NCBI GenBank assembly: GCA_029933115.1 | Contig: JAOZOT010000270.1 | Span: 1 to 5,187 of the forward strand | Source: Anaerolineae bacterium | GTDB lineage: Bacteria > Chloroflexota > Anaerolineae > E26-bin7 | DNA length: 5,187 nucleotides | Direction: 5' to 3' | Shown: in pieces, positions 1 through 5,177 of the stretch | Layout of the letters: the number at the start of each line of letters is the position of its first letter | Position numbering within the stretch: position 1 is the first letter of the stretch | Notes under the pieces: generated by a model | Told to the model about the DNA's origin: nothing | Seen by the model: the letters and a program-made list of their open reading frames with translations, nothing else | Database searches by the model: none | Made by a program: the position numbers and the translations under genes

Positions 1-10
1 CCGGTCGTTA

Positions 11-24
11 GCGACTCAAGTCGC
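11..24. repeat. short palindrome, possible dispersed repeat fragment
   Basis: The sequence GCGACT-CA-AGTCGC is a perfect 6-bp inverted repeat with a 2-base centre. The block GCGACTCA recurs at 2056-2063 in the rpsO-pnp gap, followed in both places by TCGCC after a 2-base difference. I recall similar short palindromes as intergenic repeats in Chloroflexota-type genomes, but this cannot be confirmed from one window. Confidence 0.4.
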
Positions 25-51
25 CACTACGAGCATTTTTCAGACACGCTG

Positions 52-79
52 TCAGCCCTGAGCTTGAGCTCGGGGCTGA
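52..79. other. strong hairpin upstream of folC
   Basis: Positions 52-63 pair with 68-79 over 12 bp, with one G-T pair (59/72) and a four-base loop TTGA. No T-tract follows on either strand, so it is not a standard intrinsic terminator. It may be the 3' structure of an upstream transcript, part of a folC leader, or a repeat element. Confidence 0.55.
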
Positions 80-152
80 TTGCGGTGACCCTCCCAGGGT
101 TCGCAACCTGCGGGGTGAGTGCGACTGTAGCGAAGAGATCGCCGGCAAGCCC

Positions 153-157
153 AGGAG
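153..157 (+). promoter_or_regulatory. folC ribosome binding site
   Basis: AGGAG lies six bases before the TTG at 164. This supports the TTG start: no ATG or GTG with a comparable site occurs nearby that would keep the conserved folC N-terminus. Confidence 0.75.
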
Positions 158-163
158 TGGAAG

Positions 164-1612
164 TTGCGTCTGACTTATGAAGAAGCTCTGGACTATATCT
201 ACAGCTTCACAGATTATGAGAAGAAGAGTGCCTACCGTTACGCCCCTGAACACTTTGACCTGGGGCGCGTGGAACGGCTGATGGCCTTGCTTGGTAACCC
301 GCAAAACCGCTTCAGATCCATTCACATTGCCGGCACCAAAGGCAAAGGCTCCACTGCGGCCATGATCGCTTCTATCTTGCGGGCGGCCGGTTACAGAACA
401 GGGCTCTACACTTCGCCCCACCTGCACACCTTTCGCGAACGCATCCGCCTGGATGGTCAGCTCATCAGCAAAAAGGCGGTGGCTGAGCTGACCGAGCGGC
501 TGCAACCTTCGGTCAGCCGGGTTGAGAACTTGACCACTTTTGAGATTATCACCGCTTTGGCTTTTCTGTACTTTGCCGAAGAGGGGGCGGACCTAGCCGT
601 GCTGGAGGTGGGTATGGGTGGGCGACTCGACGCCACCAACGTTGTCACTCCTCTGGTGGCTGTCATCACTTCCCTGAGCTACGATCACACCATGTATCTG
701 GGTGATACCTTGCCTCTCATCGCCCGGGAGAAGGCGGGCATCATCAAAGATGGCGCTGTGGTCGTCAGCGCGCCGCAGTCGCCGGAGGCGATGGCCGTCG
801 TCGAAGAGACCTGTCGGGAGAGAGGAGCTTTGCTCTTCCGCGTCGGTGAACAGTGGACCTGGCAGGAGGGAGAGACAAGCCTGGAGGGTCAGTCCTTCAC
901 CGTACACTTGAACAATCCACCCCACCACCCCACCACCCCACCACCCAGCCCCCCAACCACCCAACCACCTAACCACCAAACCACCAAACCACCAAACCAC
1001 CCAACTACCCAGCCCCCCAACCACCCAACCAGACATCACTACTGGATACCCTTGTTGGGTGAACATCAGTTGACTAATGCGACCACAGCCGTCGCCGTGG
1101 CCGAATTGTTGCCGGAGCTTGGTGTCAATATCCCGCAGGAAGCCATTGCTCAGGGCCTGCGCTGCGTGCAGTGGCCGGGTCGTTTGGAGGTTCTGAGCCG
1201 GACGCCTTTCCTGGTGGTGGACGGAGCTCACAATGCCGACTCTGCTCACAAGTTGGCGGCGGCGCTGGGGAAATATTTCCAGTACGAACGTCTGCTCCTC
1301 ATATTTGGAGCTTCGCTGGATAAGGACATTGAGGGGATGCTGAAAGAGCTCTTGCCCCTCGCTCATCGGGTTATCGTCACTCAGGCTCAGCACCCCCGGG
1401 CCGCCGAGGTTCAATCCTTGAGAGAGAGAGTCCTTGCTTGGGGTTGCGAGCCTCTCTCCAGTCGCAACGTGGCCGAGGCCCTGGACTGCGCTTTGGAGCT
1501 GGCTCGGGGCCAGGACCTGATCTGTGCCACCGGCTCTCTTTTCGTGGTAGCCGAAGTCCGAGAAGCATGGGCCAGGAGGCAGGGCGTTGAGCTGGGGGAG
1601 CGCGACTCTTAA
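164..1612 (+). CDS. folC: folylpolyglutamate synthase / dihydrofolate synthase
   Basis: This cytosolic ATP-dependent ligase of the Mur ligase family adds glutamate to folates and, in bifunctional members, to dihydropteroate. The sequence cannot tell which activities are present. Visible motifs are the P-loop GTKGKGS (57-63), TSPHL of the mobile loop (83-87), LEVGMGGRLDATN with Glu148, DHT with His175, AREKAGIIK with Lys190 (the lysine usually carbamylated in this family), the LLGEHQLTNA segment before the C-terminal domain (297-306), VDGAHN (352-357), FGASLDKD (381-388) and ATGSL (455-459). At 482 aa it is longer than the usual 420-450. The excess is a Pro/Thr/Asn/His-rich insert at about residues 252-289, encoded by an octamer repeat between FTVHLNN and the LLGEHQ segment, a variable surface region. 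The TTG start follows a good AGGAG. No clear terminator follows, and the rpsO promoter begins 43 bp after the stop. Identification is secure. Confidence 0.95.
   Translation: MRLTYEEALDYIYSFTDYEKKSAYRYAPEHFDLGRVERLMALLGNPQNRFRSIHIAGTKGKGSTAAMIASILRAAGYRTGLYTSPHLHTFRERIRLDGQLISKKAVAELTERLQPSVSRVENLTTFEIITALAFLYFAEEGADLAVLEVGMGGRLDATNVVTPLVAVITSLSYDHTMYLGDTLPLIAREKAGIIKDGAVVVSAPQSPEAMAVVEETCRERGALLFRVGEQWTWQEGETSLEGQSFTVHLNNPPHHPTTPPPSPPTTQPPNHQTTKPPNHPTTQPPNHPTRHHYWIPLLGEHQLTNATTAVAVAELLPELGVNIPQEAIAQGLRCVQWPGRLEVLSRTPFLVVDGAHNADSAHKLAAALGKYFQYERLLLIFGASLDKDIEGMLKELLPLAHRVIVTQAQHPRAAEVQSLRERVLAWGCEPLSSRNVAEALDCALELARGQDLICATGSLFVVAEVREAWARRQGVELGERDS
923..1030. repeat. tandem 8-bp repeat within folC
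   Basis: Thirteen octamers plus a half unit run in one unbroken 8-base register. The first three read CACCACCC, then AGCCCCCC, then mostly AACCACCN variants, a second AGCCCCCC at 1011-1018, and a final AACCACCC plus AACC. The preceding 915-922 (ATCCACCC) looks like a degenerate unit. Three octamers make 24 bases, so the protein shows an 8-residue period (TTQPPNHQ, TTKPPNHP, TTQPPNHP). No frame of this strand has a stop inside the array. The complementary strand has G3 runs spaced closely enough to meet a G-quadruplex motif. Confidence 0.93.
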
Positions 1613-1655
1613 ACTTTGGCACGCACATAAGCAGAGCTTTTGGGTAGGATTGCAT

Positions 1656-1684
1656 TTGCCAATTGACCATAAATGTGATATAAT
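1656..1684 (+). promoter_or_regulatory. sigma-70-type promoter for rpsO (extended -10)
   Basis: The -35 TTGCCA (1656-1661, five of six consensus bases) and the -10 TATAAT (1679-1684, perfect) are separated by 17 bp. TGA at 1676-1678 directly before the -10 gives an extended -10 (TGnTATAAT). Transcription should start near 1691, leaving a leader of about 58 nt before rpsO. With no clear terminator until 5119, it probably also serves pnp and lepB. Confidence 0.85.
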
Positions 1685-1700
1685 AATCAACCGTAGGGTA

Positions 1701-1725
1701 GACAGCGTTTGATGTGCGTGCTGTC
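1701..1725 (+). promoter_or_regulatory. hairpin in rpsO leader
   Basis: GACAGC (1701-1706) pairs with GCTGTC (1720-1725), and two G-U pairs (1707/1719 and 1708/1718) can extend the stem towards a 9-base loop. It lies about ten bases before the Shine-Dalgarno. S15 represses its own mRNA in several bacteria through structurally unrelated leader elements, and a G-U next to G-C is part of its rRNA target. A similar role here is inference only. Confidence 0.4.
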
Positions 1726-1734
1726 GTGCTCAGG

Positions 1735-1742
1735 AAAGGAGG
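1735..1742 (+). promoter_or_regulatory. rpsO ribosome binding site
   Basis: AAAGGAGG is a full-length match to the anti-Shine-Dalgarno and sits six bases before GTG at 1749. It fixes the GTG start, which also gives S15 its normal length. Confidence 0.9.
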
Positions 1743-1748
1743 CTAGTT

Positions 1749-2015
1749 GTGTCACTCTCGAAGAGTGAAAAGGAGCCTATAATCAGAGAACATCAGGTTC
1801 ATCCGACAGATACTGGCTCACCAGAAGTGCAGATTGCGCTATTGACCACTCGGATCAATCAGTTGGTCGAGCATCTTAAAGTGCACAAACACGATAAACA
1901 CTCGCGTCGTGGCTTGCTCAAGCTGGTCGGGCAACGCCGTCGCCATCTGGCGTATCTGAAGCGCAAAGACCCAGAACGCCACAGGGAGATCAAAGAGCGC
2001 CTGAGTCTGCGTTAA
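1749..2015 (+). CDS. rpsO: 30S ribosomal protein S15
   Basis: S15 is a primary 16S rRNA-binding protein that sits at the three-way junction of the central domain and helps form intersubunit bridges. The 88-residue product is normal length. DTGSPEVQIALLT (21-33) is the family signature, and the helical core continues through EHLKVHKHDKHSRRGLL. The rRNA-contacting residues His42, His46, Asp49 and Ser52 are all present, as is the basic GQRRRHLAYLKRKD segment (61-74). The only mild oddity is His78 where many homologues have Tyr. The GTG start follows a perfect Shine-Dalgarno. It has its own promoter and precedes pnp, a gene order conserved across many bacteria. Confidence 0.97.
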   Translation: MSLSKSEKEPIIREHQVHPTDTGSPEVQIALLTTRINQLVEHLKVHKHDKHSRRGLLKLVGQRRRHLAYLKRKDPERHREIKERLSLR

Positions 2016-2060
2016 GAGGCGGGGCACGAGCGAGAGCGGACGACTATCTTTACTTGCGAC

Positions 2061-2118
2061 TCATCGCCTATTGCCTATCGCGTAACTATACCAAAGGCGA
2101 TGAATTGGAGCGATAGGC
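2061..2118 (+). promoter_or_regulatory. possible H-type pseudoknot in pnp leader
   Basis: TCATCGCCT (2061-2069) is perfectly complementary to AGGCGATGA (2095-2103), and GCCTATCGC (2073-2081) to GCGATAGGC (2110-2118). The segments are interleaved, which is the order of a pseudoknot. The connecting loops are 3, 13 and 6 nt. The two 9-bp helices could also be alternatives, or a by-product of inverted heptamer repeats. Confidence 0.4.
2064..2084. repeat. degenerate heptamer tandem repeat
   Basis: Three consecutive 7-base units read TCGCCTA, TTGCCTA and TCGCGTA. Related sequence occurs in inverted orientation at 2095-2120, containing GGCGAT and CGATAGGCG. This explains why several segments of the region can pair with each other. 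Confidence 0.55.
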
Positions 2119-2157
2119 GCTAAAATAACAACGGGGTAGGCCGGGGGGTTTAGGAAT

Positions 2158-2206
2158 TGGGGAGTGCATCCTACTAGCTATCAGCATAGGTAGGGTTCAC
2201 TCCCCA
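2158..2206 (+). promoter_or_regulatory. long imperfect hairpin in pnp leader
   Basis: Positions 2158-2166 pair with 2198-2206 (9 bp, GGGGAGTG against CACTCCCC plus T-A). After a one-base mismatch (2167/2197), 2168-2174 pair with 2190-2196 (7 bp, one G-U). After a three-base bulge (2175-2177), 2178-2181 pair with 2186-2189, closing loop CAGC. About 20 bp in all, with no T-tract after it, so it is not a standard terminator. It is a plausible RNase III substrate or RNA-stability element. Confidence 0.6.
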
Positions 2207-2213
2207 GTCCCTG

Positions 2214-2242
2214 ACCTCCAGGGCCTTCCCCGGCTTGGAGGT
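2214..2242 (+). promoter_or_regulatory. Shine-Dalgarno-sequestering hairpin before pnp
   Basis: ACCTCCA (2214-2220) is perfectly complementary to TGGAGGT (2236-2242), which contains the whole pnp Shine-Dalgarno. GCC (2223-2225) can further pair with GGC (2232-2234). When folded, the ribosome binding site is buried, so pnp translation should depend on opening this helix by protein, ribosome movement, cleavage or temperature. The pairing is seen in the sequence; the control is inferred. Confidence 0.6.
2237..2242 (+). promoter_or_regulatory. pnp ribosome binding site
   Basis: GGAGGT ends ten bases before ATG at 2253. It overlaps the upstream in-frame TTG at 2235, which therefore cannot use it, and so it decides the start. 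Confidence 0.85.
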
Positions 2243-2252
2243 AAAACTTAAT

Positions 2253-4454
2253 ATGTCACACACATTCACCACGGCTATTGGGGAACATTCCATTAGCTTT
2301 GAGACGGGCAAGTTGGCCGGTCAGGCTGGTGGGGCTGTCACCGTGCGTTGCGGTGATACCATGATCCTGGCCACGGCCACAGCTTCAAAGGAGCCGCGAG
2401 AGGGGATTAATTTTTTGCCCCTCAGCGTGGACTACGAGGAGCGGCTCTACGCAGCAGGTAAAATCCCCGGCGGTTTCTTCAAACGCGAAGGCCGCCCCAG
2501 CGAAGCAGCTATTCTCCTCTGTCGCCTCACGGATCGTCCCCTCAGACCTCTTTTCCCCAAAGGTTTGCGCCACGAGATCCAAATCATTATCACTGCCCTC
2601 TCGGCCGATCAGGAGCATTACCTGGACATCTTGGCTATCATCGGCGCTTCGGCAGCTTTGACCATCTCTGATATACCCTTCAATGGGCCGGTTGGTGCGG
2701 TGCGGGTTGGGTACATTGGCGGCGAGTACGTTTTCAACCCCACTGCTCCCGAAATGCAGCACAGCGCCCTCGATTTGCGCCTGGCCGGTACAACAGAGGC
2801 TATTTTGATGGTCGAAGCGGGGGCCAACGAAGTGCCCGAGGAAGTGATACTGGAGGCGCTGCATCTGGGGCATGAGGCCATACAAGACGTCATCGCTGTG
2901 CAAGAGGAGATGCGCCAGGCGGTCGGGAAGCCCAAGCGCGAGATCACGCTTCACAAAGTGGGCGAAGAGGTCCATCAAGCGGTGGCTAATTGGCTGGATG
3001 GTCGCATGGCACGGCTTCTCGACGAGGCTCCCGGTAAGGAGGAACGCGACAGAGCTCTAAATACTCTGCGTGATGAACTCCTTGCCCAGCTCGGTGAGCA
3101 ATTCTCAGGGCCGGACCTGGAAGAAGCTTTCGACGACGCTCTGAAGGCCGAGGTGCGCCGCAGGACTTTGGCCGAGCAGCGGAGGGTTGATGGGCGCGAT
3201 TGGACCACTATTCGCCCTATCAGTTGTGAGGTGGGCCTGTTGCCACGCACTCACGGGTCGGGGCTCTTTACGCGGGGCGAAACCCAGGTGCTCACTATTG
3301 CCACTCTGGGCACAGTCAGCGACGAGCAGATTCTCGATGGCTTGGACACAGAAGAATCCAAGCGTTACATGCACCACTACAATTTCCCACCTTATTCCAC
3401 CGGTGAAACCAGATTTCTGCGGGCTCCCAGCCGCCGGGAAATTGGACACGGGGCACTGGCGGAGAGAGCCCTCCTGCCGGTGATCCCCGATGAGGAGCAG
3501 TTCCCCTACACTATCCGCCTCGTATCCGAGGTGCTTTCTTCCAATGGTTCCACCTCAATGGCCAGCGTCTGCGGCAGCACTCTGGCACTCATGGATGCCG
3601 GCGTGCCAATCAAGGCACCGGTGGCCGGCATCGCTATGGGTCTGATTAAAGAGGGCGACCAGTACGCCATCCTATCGGACATCCAGGGCATAGAAGATCA
3701 CATGGGCGATATGGATTTCAAGGTGGCCGGCACCAGGGAAGGCATCACCGCTTTGCAGATGGACATCAAGACCGGCGGGTTGAGCCACGAGATCCTGGAG
3801 CGGGCTTTGGCTCAGGCCCGTGAGGGGCGGCTGTTCATCCTAGACAAGATGCGAGAGGTCATCAGTGAGGCCAGACCAGACCTTTCACCCTACGCTCCAC
3901 GCATCACCTTGATCAAGATAGATCCGGAAAAGATCGGTACCGTCATCGGCCCCGGCGGCAAGACCATTCGCAAGATCATCGAAGACACCGGGGTCAAAAT
4001 TGATGTGGAGGATGATGGCACGGTCTACATCGCTTCTACCGATGGAGCCAGCAGCCAGAAAGCGGTCCAGATTATCAAAGGGCTGACCGAAGAGGCTGAG
4101 ATTGGCAAAATCTACACGGGCAAGGTGGTGCGCACCACTGATTTTGGAGCCTTCGTGGAGATTTTGCCCGGTCAGGATGGGATGGTGCATATTTCCCAAC
4201 TGGCCGATTATCGCGCCCCCAGCGTGGAGGATGTGGTCCGTGTGGGCGACGAGATCATGGTCATGGTCATTGATATTGATAAAGATGGCAAGATCAAGCT
4301 TTCTCGCCAGGCCGTCTTGGAAGGGTGGACGGCGGAGGAGGCCCGCGAGCACGACCGCCGCTCTTCGCGGCGGAAGCGGTCTTCGAGCCGGGAGCGGGAC
4401 TATGGTCCGGCCAGCATTGGGGCGCGCGCCCGCCGCTCACCGCGAAAACGATAG
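2253..4454 (+). CDS. pnp: polynucleotide phosphorylase (PNPase)
   Basis: This trimeric 3'-5' exoribonuclease degrades RNA using phosphate, releasing nucleoside diphosphates, and can run in reverse to add tails. The 733-residue product has the complete architecture: a first RNase PH-like domain with the RNA-contacting FFKREGRPSE (75-84), an alpha-helical linker domain (about 230-305), and a second RNase PH domain starting near RRVDGRD (310-316) with catalytic-site residues Asp482, Asp488 and Lys490 in DHMGDMDFK. A KH domain with GxxG as GPGG (566-569) and an S1 domain (about 616-686) follow. The last 42 or so residues form a low-complexity tail rich in Arg and Ser. The ATG start is chosen because the Shine-Dalgarno lies at 2237-2242 and MSHTFTT matches the usual beginning. 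It follows rpsO, as in many bacteria, and precedes lepB by 21 bp. The leader structures suggest post-transcriptional control. Confidence 0.97.
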   Translation: MSHTFTTAIGEHSISFETGKLAGQAGGAVTVRCGDTMILATATASKEPREGINFLPLSVDYEERLYAAGKIPGGFFKREGRPSEAAILLCRLTDRPLRPLFPKGLRHEIQIIITALSADQEHYLDILAIIGASAALTISDIPFNGPVGAVRVGYIGGEYVFNPTAPEMQHSALDLRLAGTTEAILMVEAGANEVPEEVILEALHLGHEAIQDVIAVQEEMRQAVGKPKREITLHKVGEEVHQAVANWLDGRMARLLDEAPGKEERDRALNTLRDELLAQLGEQFSGPDLEEAFDDALKAEVRRRTLAEQRRVDGRDWTTIRPISCEVGLLPRTHGSGLFTRGETQVLTIATLGTVSDEQILDGLDTEESKRYMHHYNFPPYSTGETRFLRAPSRREIGHGALAERALLPVIPDEEQFPYTIRLVSEVLSSNGSTSMASVCGSTLALMDAGVPIKAPVAGIAMGLIKEGDQYAILSDIQGIEDHMGDMDFKVAGTREGITALQMDIKTGGLSHEILERALAQAREGRLFILDKMREVISEARPDLSPYAPRITLIKIDPEKIGTVIGPGGKTIRKIIEDTGVKIDVEDDGTVYIASTDGASSQKAVQIIKGLTEEAEIGKIYTGKVVRTTDFGAFVEILPGQDGMVHISQLADYRAPSVEDVVRVGDEIMVMVIDIDKDGKIKLSRQAVLEGWTAEEAREHDRRSSRRKRSSSRERDYGPASIGARARRSPRKR

Positions 4455-4456
4455 TT

Positions 4457-4462
4457 GAGGAG
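4457..4462 (+). promoter_or_regulatory. lepB ribosome binding site
   Basis: GAGGAG begins three bases after the pnp stop codon and ends 13 bases before ATG at 4476. The spacing is longer than ideal, but it is the only good site here. It favours the ATG over the in-frame TTG at 4455, which has no site in front of it. Confidence 0.6.
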
Positions 4463-4475
4463 CACCGCAGATTTC

Positions 4476-5045
4476 ATGGAAGGCCCTGAAACCCTCTCCC
4501 AAGAAGGTTTGCCCAGAAGGCGGAAGGTTGCAGGTTCGTTGCTACATTGGCTGAGGGAAGTGCTGGAAACCATCCTTCCAGCAGTGCTGATCGCTTTTCT
4601 GATCAACTTTTTCCTGGCTCAGGCGACGCAGGTCCACGGCCAGAGCATGGAACCAACCTTGCACAGCGAGCAGCGCCTTGTGGTGGAAAAGCTCTCCTAT
4701 CGCTTTCACGGTCCGCGCCGGGGCGACATCGTCGTCCTCAAATCTCCGCAACATAGCTCGGAGCTTCTCATCAAGAGGGTCATCGGCCTTCCCGGTGAGA
4801 CGGTCGAGATAAGACAGGGGCGAGTTTACATCAATGGGTGGGGGTTGGACGAGCCGTACCTGGAAAGGCCCGCTGGGGGCAACTGGGGGCCTGTAACCGT
4901 TCCTCCGCTGCACGTTTTTGTCCTCGGTGACAACCGTGGTTTCAGCAACGACTCGCGGGCCTTTGGTATGGTGCCCATCGAGAACATCGTGGGCCGGGCC
5001 TGGGTCTCTTATTGGCCTCTCGATGAGATGGGGGCAGTGCACTGA
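4476..5045 (+). CDS. lepB: type I signal peptidase
   Basis: This membrane-anchored serine protease of family S26 removes signal peptides from exported proteins on the outer face of the cytoplasmic membrane. The 189-residue product matches the short, single-span forms such as B. subtilis SipS. A basic cytosolic segment (RRRK, 14-17) precedes one membrane helix (about 29-49, ILPAVLIAFLINFFL). The catalytic Ser57 lies in GQSMEPTL, and the general base Lys100 in IKRVIGLPGE. The GDNR motif (151-154) and NDSRAFG (158-164) complete the conserved boxes. The start is the ATG at 4476; a TTG seven codons upstream at 4455 is possible. The gene sits 21 bp after pnp without a visible promoter, so it is probably co-transcribed, and it is followed by an intrinsic terminator. 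The link to pnp looks positional rather than functional. Identification is secure. Confidence 0.96.
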   Translation: MEGPETLSQEGLPRRRKVAGSLLHWLREVLETILPAVLIAFLINFFLAQATQVHGQSMEPTLHSEQRLVVEKLSYRFHGPRRGDIVVLKSPQHSSELLIKRVIGLPGETVEIRQGRVYINGWGLDEPYLERPAGGNWGPVTVPPLHVFVLGDNRGFSNDSRAFGMVPIENIVGRAWVSYWPLDEMGAVH

Positions 5046-5073
5046 AGGACCTCAATTGCAGTTGCCGGCGGGG

Positions 5074-5119
5074 AGGTCAAGTGGTGGAAGGTGGTTTCTA
5101 CCCTTGACCTTTCTTTTTT
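5074..5119 (+). terminator. intrinsic terminator after lepB
   Basis: AGGTCAAG (5074-5081) pairs with CTTGACCT (5103-5110). After a bulged T at 5082, 5083-5089 pair with 5096-5102 (7 bp, one G-U), closing a six-base loop. The T-rich run TTCTTTTTT (5111-5119) follows at once. This is a strong Rho-independent terminator that ends the rpsO-pnp-lepB unit. Confidence 0.9.
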
Positions 5120-5148
5120 GAGCCTGTCCGGAGGTTCGTGATTGATTG

Positions 5149-5177
5149 TTGACAAACTCATACATGGGGGTTATAAT
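5149..5177 (+). promoter_or_regulatory. consensus sigma-70-type promoter facing right
   Basis: A perfect TTGACA (5149-5154) and a perfect TATAAT (5172-5177) are separated by the optimal 17 bp. Transcription should begin near 5184, just inside the window edge. The gene it drives lies beyond the window and cannot be named. Confidence 0.93.

Larger units (their letters stand above)
1..163. other. non-coding region upstream of folC
   Basis: No recognisable gene lies here. One + frame stays open from the window edge to position 180, but its translation resembles no family I know and overlaps the folC start. The stretch contains a short palindrome (11-24), a strong hairpin (52-79), a weak hairpin around 97-109, and the folC ribosome binding site. 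I see no convincing promoter, so folC may be transcribed from further upstream. Confidence 0.6.
2016..2252 (+). other. structured rpsO-pnp intergenic region / pnp leader
   Basis: This 237-bp gap has no credible gene. It holds heptamer-like tandem repeats (2064-2084), two crossing 9-bp helices (2061-2118), a G-rich tract (2133-2162), a long imperfect hairpin (2158-2206) and a hairpin over the pnp Shine-Dalgarno (2214-2242). No T-tract follows any stem, so no intrinsic terminator separates rpsO from pnp. I see no strong promoter, so the region is probably transcribed as an internal leader. In E. coli the equivalent region is cleaved by RNase III and mediates PNPase autoregulation. Sharing that mechanism is inference. 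Confidence 0.65.

Noticed and set aside
81..163. tRNA-like or T-box-like element (GGGTTCGCAACC at 97-108)
   Set aside because: There is no cloverleaf, no specifier or T-box consensus, and folC is not a usual T-box target; only a weak 4-bp hairpin forms.
1..180. Open + frame from the window edge, possible end of an upstream gene
   Set aside because: The translation matches no family I recognise, it crosses the strong hairpin, and it overlaps the folC start and ribosome binding site.
923..1030. CRISPR array
   Set aside because: Units are 8 bases with no spacers, and the array is in frame within a coding gene.
1629..1641. AAGC-AGA-GCTT followed by TT as a folC terminator
   Set aside because: A 4-bp stem with a short T run is too weak to call.
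1663..1668. TTGACC as the -35 of the rpsO promoter
   Set aside because: It is only 10 bp from the TATAAT. TTGCCA at 1656-1661 has the correct 17-bp spacing.
593..1690. A 365-codon open frame on the minus strand opposite folC
   Set aside because: It is a shadow of folC. Its translation is low in recognisable structure and Trp/Gly-rich where it crosses the octamer array, while the + strand carries every FolC motif.
2121..2126. TAAAAT as the -10 of a pnp-specific promoter
   Set aside because: No -35-like hexamer lies at suitable spacing; TTGGAG at 2105-2110 is only 10 bp away.
2235..2252. TTG at 2235 as the pnp start
   Set aside because: It overlaps the Shine-Dalgarno itself, and the ATG at 2253 has the right spacing and gives the usual PNPase N-terminus.
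4455..4475. TTG at 4455 as the lepB start
   Set aside because: It directly abuts the pnp stop and has no ribosome binding site; GAGGAG at 4457-4462 serves the ATG at 4476 better.
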